In this document: positions 59,751 to 64,000 of the stretch, piece after piece
How the letters are laid out: every line of letters begins with the position of its first letter
Numbering within the stretch: the first letter of the stretch is position 1
Translations under genes and position numbers: made by a program
Notes under the pieces: model-generated
Seen by the model: the letters and a program-made list of their open reading frames with translations, nothing else
Database searches by the model: none
Told to the model about the DNA's origin: nothing
From: Hydrogenimonas cancrithermarum
GTDB taxonomy: Bacteria > Campylobacterota > Campylobacteria > Campylobacterales > Hydrogenimonadaceae
Length of the DNA: 64,000 nt
NCBI RefSeq assembly: GCF_030296055.1
Contig: NZ_AP027370.1
Coordinates: forward strand, 1,910,501-1,974,500
Direction of reading: 5' to 3'

Positions 59751-61346
59751 ATGAGCGAAGCGAAAAGTGCGATCGACAGCTTTTTGGATCACAAAGCCGA
59801 AACGGGGATGCAGTGCGGCAACTACAGCATTGACATTCCCGAGTTGAAACCGGGCCAACAGTACCGTTTCCATTTCGACATGACGGCGTGTGTGGGATGC
59901 CACTGCTGCGAGGTGGCCTGCAACGAGCAGAACAACAACCCCGCCGATATCAAGTGGCGCCGCGTCGGGGAGATGGAGACGGGGCATTTCCCCGAGGTTC
60001 TGCAGCTCTTCAACTCGATGAGCTGCAACCACTGCATCGACCCTGAATGTCTGAAGGGGTGTCCCACCAACAGCTACATCAAACTCGACAACGGCATCGT
60101 TTTTCATGAAGACGAAACCTGCATCGGCTGTCAGTACTGTACCTGGAACTGTCCTTACGAAGTACCCGTTTTTCATAAAGAGCGTGGCATCGTCACCAAA
60201 TGCCACATGTGTGTCGACAAACTGGAAGCCGGCCAGACCCCAGCATGTGTGCAGGCATGCCCAGCCGGTGCCATCGAGATCGAAGTGGTCGACACGGAGG
60301 AGTGGCTGAGAGAGGGAATGGCCAAAGAGGGAGTGGCGCCGCATCTGCCCGATATCTCCATCACCAAACCGACGACGCGCTATACGCTGCCCGACATTCC
60401 CGAAGGCGAGGAGATCCGCCCGGCGGACGAGCATCTTCTCAAACCGGCCCATCCTGAACTTCCGCTAGTTTTCATGACGGTCTTGACGCAGATGTCGGTG
60501 GGCGGATTCGTCGCACTCTTTCTGGGCGAGCTGATCCATCTGCTGGGCCTCGACCTTCCTGCACCGAATCTTTGGATGGTGATCGCCGTACTGCTTCCTG
60601 CCGCGGTGGGGCTGCCGCTTTCCGCACTGCATTTGGGGCGTCCGATTCTGGCGATTACGGCAATGAAAAACCTCAAAACATCCTGGCTCAGCCGCGAAGC
60701 GGCGGCACTGGGGGCCTATGCTGGAGGCGTGACGTTTTTGGTGGGAATCTATGCACTCGGAGCACCGGGGTGGCTGAAGTTGATCGTCGAGATTCCGATA
60801 CTCGCGCTCGGCATCTACGGCATCTACGCCCAGTCGAAAATCTATCGTATCAAAGCGCGTCCGGCGTGGGATAGAAAGTCTACGACGTTTCGCTTTTTCG
60901 GAACGGGGTATCTCGGGTTCTTGCTTGTCGCGGTCGTTCTTGCGACGACGGGTGAGGCGCGCAGCGTGTTGGCACTGCTGGCACCTACGCTGATGCTGGG
61001 GCTCTACCAGATGCACTTGATCTACGAAGAGACCGTTTTTTACAAGTATCTGGAGAGGGAGCATCCGCTCTACTATCCGCTCAGCCGTACCAAACGGTTG
61101 CTGGAAGAGTATTTCGGTAATCTGAAGAAATTTCGCCTGGCGAGCCTGGCGCTCTTCGCGATCGGCCTGCCGATGGTATCGATCGTATTCGCTGCGGCCA
61201 ATATGGGGATCGCCGCGGCCTTTATACTTGCAATTGCCTTTGTCGGGGCAACGGTGAGTGAATTGGCCGGCCGGTATCTCTTTTATCGAACGGTGGTGCC
61301 GCTCGGACTTGCTGGGAACTTTTTCGCGGGGAATCAGCGCCATTGA
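59751..61346 (+). CDS. Fused DmsB-DmsC-like iron-sulfur and membrane subunit
   Basis: The 531-residue protein has a cytoplasm-type ferredoxin domain with four [4Fe-4S] sites (CVGCHCCEVAC, CNHCIDPECLKGCP, CIGCQYCTWNCP, CHMCVDKLEAGQTPACVQACP) in residues 40-200. A linker and an eight-helix DmsC-like quinol-binding membrane part (about 240-525) follow. No Tat signal is present, so the Fe-S domain stays inside the cell. With the next gene it could form a membrane-bound, quinol-driven cytoplasmic nitrate reductase. Confidence 0.83.
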   Translation: MSEAKSAIDSFLDHKAETGMQCGNYSIDIPELKPGQQYRFHFDMTACVGCHCCEVACNEQNNNPADIKWRRVGEMETGHFPEVLQLFNSMSCNHCIDPECLKGCPTNSYIKLDNGIVFHEDETCIGCQYCTWNCPYEVPVFHKERGIVTKCHMCVDKLEAGQTPACVQACPAGAIEIEVVDTEEWLREGMAKEGVAPHLPDISITKPTTRYTLPDIPEGEEIRPADEHLLKPAHPELPLVFMTVLTQMSVGGFVALFLGELIHLLGLDLPAPNLWMVIAVLLPAAVGLPLSALHLGRPILAITAMKNLKTSWLSREAAALGAYAGGVTFLVGIYALGAPGWLKLIVEIPILALGIYGIYAQSKIYRIKARPAWDRKSTTFRFFGTGYLGFLLVAVVLATTGEARSVLALLAPTLMLGLYQMHLIYEETVFYKYLEREHPLYYPLSRTKRLLEEYFGNLKKFRLASLALFAIGLPMVSIVFAAANMGIAAAFILAIAFVGATVSELAGRYLFYRTVVPLGLAGNFFAGNQRH

Positions 61347-61363
61347 TGCGACGCGTCAATGGA

Positions 61364-61391
61364 ATGGAAGATGGAAAATGGAGAATGGAAA
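61364..61391 (+). repeat. Heptanucleotide tandem repeat ATGGAAR x4
   Basis: Four 7-bp units (ATGGAAG, ATGGAAA, ATGGAGA, ATGGAAA) sit directly before and over the possible start codons of the molybdoenzyme gene. Alternative ATG codons occur in the same frame (61359 and 61392). Confidence 0.8.
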
Positions 61392-63698
61392 ATGATTGAA
61401 AAATTGAAATCGATGTTGGGGTTGGATATCAAGGAAGAGAAATATGCCTTGATCGATGATCCCTTTTTCGGCAAAGTGGCAAAAGAGAAGGCGCCTGACG
61501 AATGGGTGCGTTCGACCTGTGGCTACTGCGGCGTGGGGTGTGGGCTCTACATCGGCGTCAAAGAGGGGGATCCGGTCTATGTCAAAGGGGACCCGGACCA
61601 TCCGGTCAACCGCGGGACGCTTTGCCCGAAGGGGCTCAGCGAGCACGAGATGGTGCGCGCGCCCTCGCGGCTTCCTGGCGCGATGATAAAAAAGAACGGC
61701 AGATTTGAACAAGTGACTTGGGACGAAGCCTTCAGAGTGACCAGCGATGCGTTCAAAGAGATACAGGCCAAATATGGCAAGAGTGCGGTTGCCTGCATTT
61801 CGACAGGACAGCTTCTGACCGAAGAGTTCTATACGCTCGGAAAGTTCGTTCAGCTGGGGCTCGAGACCAACAACTACGACGGCAACACGACGCTCTGTAT
61901 GGCGAGTGCCGTCATGGGTTACAAGCAGAGTTTCGGAAGTGACGGCCCTCCGGGCTGCTACGAGGATTTCAGCCATGCCGAGGTGATCATGCTGATCGGC
62001 GCCAACATTGCCGACAACCATCCGATTCTCAAGCTCCATATCGCCCGGAACAAGAAGGTGCGGGGCAAGAAACCGACGATCATCGTGGTCGACCCGCGCC
62101 ACTCCAAGACGGCGAATATGGCCGACATCTACCTGCCGATCAAACCGCGTACCGACCTGGCGTTCATCAACGGTTTGTGCTACATCATCTGGGAGCAGGG
62201 GTGGATGGACGAGACGTTCATCAACGAGCGGACCGTCGGTTACAAGGAGTTTATAAAAGATATTCAGAAGTACCCGCCGCAGGAGGTGGCGCACATCACC
62301 GGCATCGACGTCAAGAGACTCTACGAAGTGGCGAGGTTCTACGCCGGGGCCGATGCGGCGATGAGTGCCTGGACGATGGGAGTCAACCAGTCGGCGATGG
62401 GAACCGATACCGTCAGTGCTATCGTCAACCTTGCCCTGATGACCGGCAACCTCGGCAAACCGGGCGGATCGCCGTTTAGTATCACAGGACAGTGCAATGC
62501 GATGGGAACGCGCGAGAGCGGCTTTACGAGCTCGATTCCGGGCTACCGCAACTTTGCGAGTGCCGAAGACCGCAGAGAGTATGCCGAAATCGTCGGCGTG
62601 CCCGAAGAGCTGGTACCCACAAGCCGCGGCTTTGCCTACCCGCAGATCATCGAAGCGATCGAAAGGGGGGAGATCAAGGCGCTGTGGGTCGTGGCGACCA
62701 ATCCGTTGGTGAGTTACCCCGATCAGCCCAGGCTTCGAAAAGCGCTCGCGAAGCTCGAGATGCTGGTGGTGCAAGATAGCTTCATGAGCGACACCGCCGA
62801 GCTGGCCGACGTACTTTTCGGCGCTGCCACATGGAGTGAAAAAACCGGTACCTACACCAACTCCGAGCGCCGCTGCAACCTCGCCAAAAAGTCGGTGCCC
62901 AACTACAAGGATTCCAAAAGCGACTTCGAAATCGTCGTGGAGTTCAGTAAATATTTCGATGGCAAATACGAACGGCTCTTCAATGGCTGGAGCAAACCCG
63001 AAGACGCCTTCGAAGAGTGGAAAAAAGTGAGCAAAGGGCGGCTCTGTGACTACAGCGGCATGACTTACGAAAAGATCGAGAAACTGGGCGGGATCCAGTG
63101 GCCCTGCAACGACGAGCACCCCGAAGGGACGCCACGCCTTTATGACGAGGGAATGAAGACCAGCAATGCCGAGGGTAAGCCGAAGTTCGTCTTCGCCGAC
63201 TGGTTTCCGATGGAGGAGAACATTTGCACCGCGTTCCCGCTCATTCTCAACACCGGCCGAACCGTCGAGCAGTTTCATACCCGTACCAAAACCGGTACCA
63301 TCAAGATTCTCGAAGACTTGGCGCCTGAAGCCTGGGTGGAGCTGAGCCCCAAAGATGCCGAAAAGCTGCAGGTCAAAAGCGGCGACCGCATTTCGCTCAG
63401 CTCTCCCCGCGGACGGGTCGACGACGTTATCGTTCGCGTCACCGAGGTTGTCGGAGAGGGGACGGTTTTCGTACCCTTCCACTTCAACGAGCAGCTCGTC
63501 AATAGGCTGACGCAGTCGCTCTTCGACCCCAAGTCATTCGAACCCAACTACAAGCAGACAGCCATCCAACTGCACAGCGAAAAGGTGCCCGAGGGCATCA
63601 AACTGGCCGAAGAGGAGATCGCGGGGGCGTTGGGGTACGAGAAAATCGAGAGTGAAAAAGAGATGATGGTGGTATCGCAGAAAGGAGCTGGGATTTGA
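61392..63698 (+). CDS. NasA-type assimilatory nitrate reductase (molybdopterin enzyme)
   Basis: From the ATG at 61392 the protein is 768 residues. It has an N-terminal [4Fe-4S] site (CGYCGVGC, CPKG), the Mo-ligand Cys in NTTLCMASAVMGYKQSFG, and the C-terminal substrate domain (LNTGRTVEQFHTRTKTG). No Tat signal is present. The core matches NasA/NarB, which reduces nitrate to nitrite in the cytoplasm. The neighbouring DmsBC-like fusion would link it to the quinol pool. Nitrate is the likely substrate because nirA and narK are near. Confidence 0.88.
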   Translation: MIEKLKSMLGLDIKEEKYALIDDPFFGKVAKEKAPDEWVRSTCGYCGVGCGLYIGVKEGDPVYVKGDPDHPVNRGTLCPKGLSEHEMVRAPSRLPGAMIKKNGRFEQVTWDEAFRVTSDAFKEIQAKYGKSAVACISTGQLLTEEFYTLGKFVQLGLETNNYDGNTTLCMASAVMGYKQSFGSDGPPGCYEDFSHAEVIMLIGANIADNHPILKLHIARNKKVRGKKPTIIVVDPRHSKTANMADIYLPIKPRTDLAFINGLCYIIWEQGWMDETFINERTVGYKEFIKDIQKYPPQEVAHITGIDVKRLYEVARFYAGADAAMSAWTMGVNQSAMGTDTVSAIVNLALMTGNLGKPGGSPFSITGQCNAMGTRESGFTSSIPGYRNFASAEDRREYAEIVGVPEELVPTSRGFAYPQIIEAIERGEIKALWVVATNPLVSYPDQPRLRKALAKLEMLVVQDSFMSDTAELADVLFGAATWSEKTGTYTNSERRCNLAKKSVPNYKDSKSDFEIVVEFSKYFDGKYERLFNGWSKPEDAFEEWKKVSKGRLCDYSGMTYEKIEKLGGIQWPCNDEHPEGTPRLYDEGMKTSNAEGKPKFVFADWFPMEENICTAFPLILNTGRTVEQFHTRTKTGTIKILEDLAPEAWVELSPKDAEKLQVKSGDRISLSSPRGRVDDVIVRVTEVVGEGTVFVPFHFNEQLVNRLTQSLFDPKSFEPNYKQTAIQLHSEKVPEGIKLAEEEIAGALGYEKIESEKEMMVVSQKGAGI

Positions 63699-63890
63699 CA
63701 AACGTAAATTTATGGCAGTTTGTGAGTTATTGTCTTGAAGGGGGAATTCTGTAACTTTCGCCATGGGGGAGTATTTGCAACTTCTTATATGATCGGATGA
63801 GATAAAATACAATATTTAGGCTTAGATCTCTTTTGCTTTGAAGTTATTGGTTATCACCTGACACCAAAGATGCCAAAGATACATATTCCC

Positions 63891-63938
63891 TTGACATAAA
63901 ATACAAAGGGCGATAGAATATCCTATATTGATATAGGA
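63891..63938 (+). promoter_or_regulatory. Sigma70 promoter with palindromic operator
   Basis: TTGACA (63891-63896) and TAGAAT (63914-63919) are spaced by 17 bases. A perfect palindrome TCCTATAT-TG-ATATAGGA (63921-63938) covers the expected start site, just before the ATG at 63946. This is the usual layout of an autoregulated toxin-antitoxin promoter. Confidence 0.72.
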
Positions 63939-63945
63939 AATCAAC

Positions 63946-64000
63946 ATGAAAACTATCTCCATTTCCGACATTGCAAAAAAGCCTTCGGTACTCGACAATC
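63946..64000 (+). CDS. Probable antitoxin, N-terminal fragment (cut by window end)
   Basis: Eighteen codons are visible, beginning MKTISISDIAKKPSVLDN, a start typical of small Phd/YefM-like or related antitoxins in this phylum. A strong promoter with an operator palindrome precedes it. The rest, and any toxin gene, lie beyond the window. Confidence 0.5.
   Translation, partial: MKTISISDIAKKPSVLDN

Noticed and set aside
61356-63482. A 708-codon open frame on the minus strand
   Set aside because: It mirrors the molybdoenzyme gene, which has all expected motifs. No start signal or recognisable domain supports it.
1-64000. CRISPR arrays, tRNA, rRNA, transposases or phage genes
   Set aside because: None was recognised on either strand by reading. 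A covariance-model scan would be needed to exclude small RNA genes.

Overview
The window reads as a chromosomal segment of a chemolithotrophic, nitrate-respiring member of the Campylobacterota (the former Epsilonproteobacteria). The support is the nap order napA-G-H-B-F-L-D with the napL gene typical of that group and no napC, many small c-type cytochromes, a DUF1104-like protein, a dapC-type aminotransferase of the form seen in Campylobacter relatives, and heavy use of GGDEF/EAL proteins. Base composition is near 50% G+C, so a moderately GC-rich lineage is more likely than Campylobacter or Helicobacter. The genus cannot be fixed from the sequence alone. No rRNA, tRNA, CRISPR array, prophage or insertion sequence was recognised.

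Layout. 1-3700 (mostly minus strand): three small cytochrome-like proteins, one of which has lost its haem motif, then a histidine kinase/response regulator pair, a DUF1104-like protein and thioredoxin 2. 3786-9132 (plus): dapC, a conserved hypothetical, murC and mutS2. 9162-15017: two c-di-GMP enzymes (one with a diiron/metallo-beta-lactamase-like sensor), a flavoprotein and a chalcone-isomerase-like protein. 15020-21894 (minus): the periplasmic nitrate reductase operon napAGHBFLD. 22238-23611: a Crp/Fnr-family regulator and small membrane proteins. 23777-32745 (plus): a nor-nir superoperon with norCB, a 51-aa membrane microprotein, a cytochrome cd1 nitrite reductase, a pentahaem cytochrome, a monohaem cytochrome, nirF, nirJ and nirE. 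32789-36331: a dihaem peroxidase, a thioredoxin-fold protein, a siroheme/precorrin-2 dehydrogenase and a fused NirDL/GH-type protein. 36328-38249: a PAS kinase and its regulator. 38267-41248 (minus): anaerobic ribonucleotide reductase in separate parts. 41690-44324 and 47208-49956: two parallel modules of DUF2249 plus NnrS-like membrane proteins, with a NIT-domain c-di-GMP phosphodiesterase between them. 50043-55889: assimilatory nitrite reductase, NarK, YebC and a PP2C/kinase fusion. 56076-59631: an unusual haem-copper enzyme operon. 59751-63698: a fused DmsBC-like protein with a NasA-type molybdoenzyme. From 63946: the beginning of a probable antitoxin gene.

How it works together. Nitrate is reduced in the periplasm by Nap, nitrite to NO by the cd1 enzyme, and NO to N2O by cNorBC. 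The haem d1 genes supply the cd1 cofactor. A second haem-copper enzyme at 56076-58378 lacks CuA and has Asp where a CuB ligand His is expected, which places it with alternative NO reductases (gNOR-like). Assimilatory nitrate and nitrite reduction and transport sit beside it. Nine copies of a TTGAY-N4-RTCAA box lie in front of nearly all of these units. Eight of them have a -10-like hexamer about 32 bp away in the geometry of class II FNR activation. The resident Crp/Fnr regulator carries the matching E-x-x-S-R recognition helix but lacks Fe-S cysteines, so it resembles the NO-responsive DNR/NnrR type. The best candidates for undescribed biology are the gNOR-like operon with its 31-aa microprotein, the paired DUF2249/NnrS-like modules under the same box, and the diiron-sensor diguanylate cyclase.
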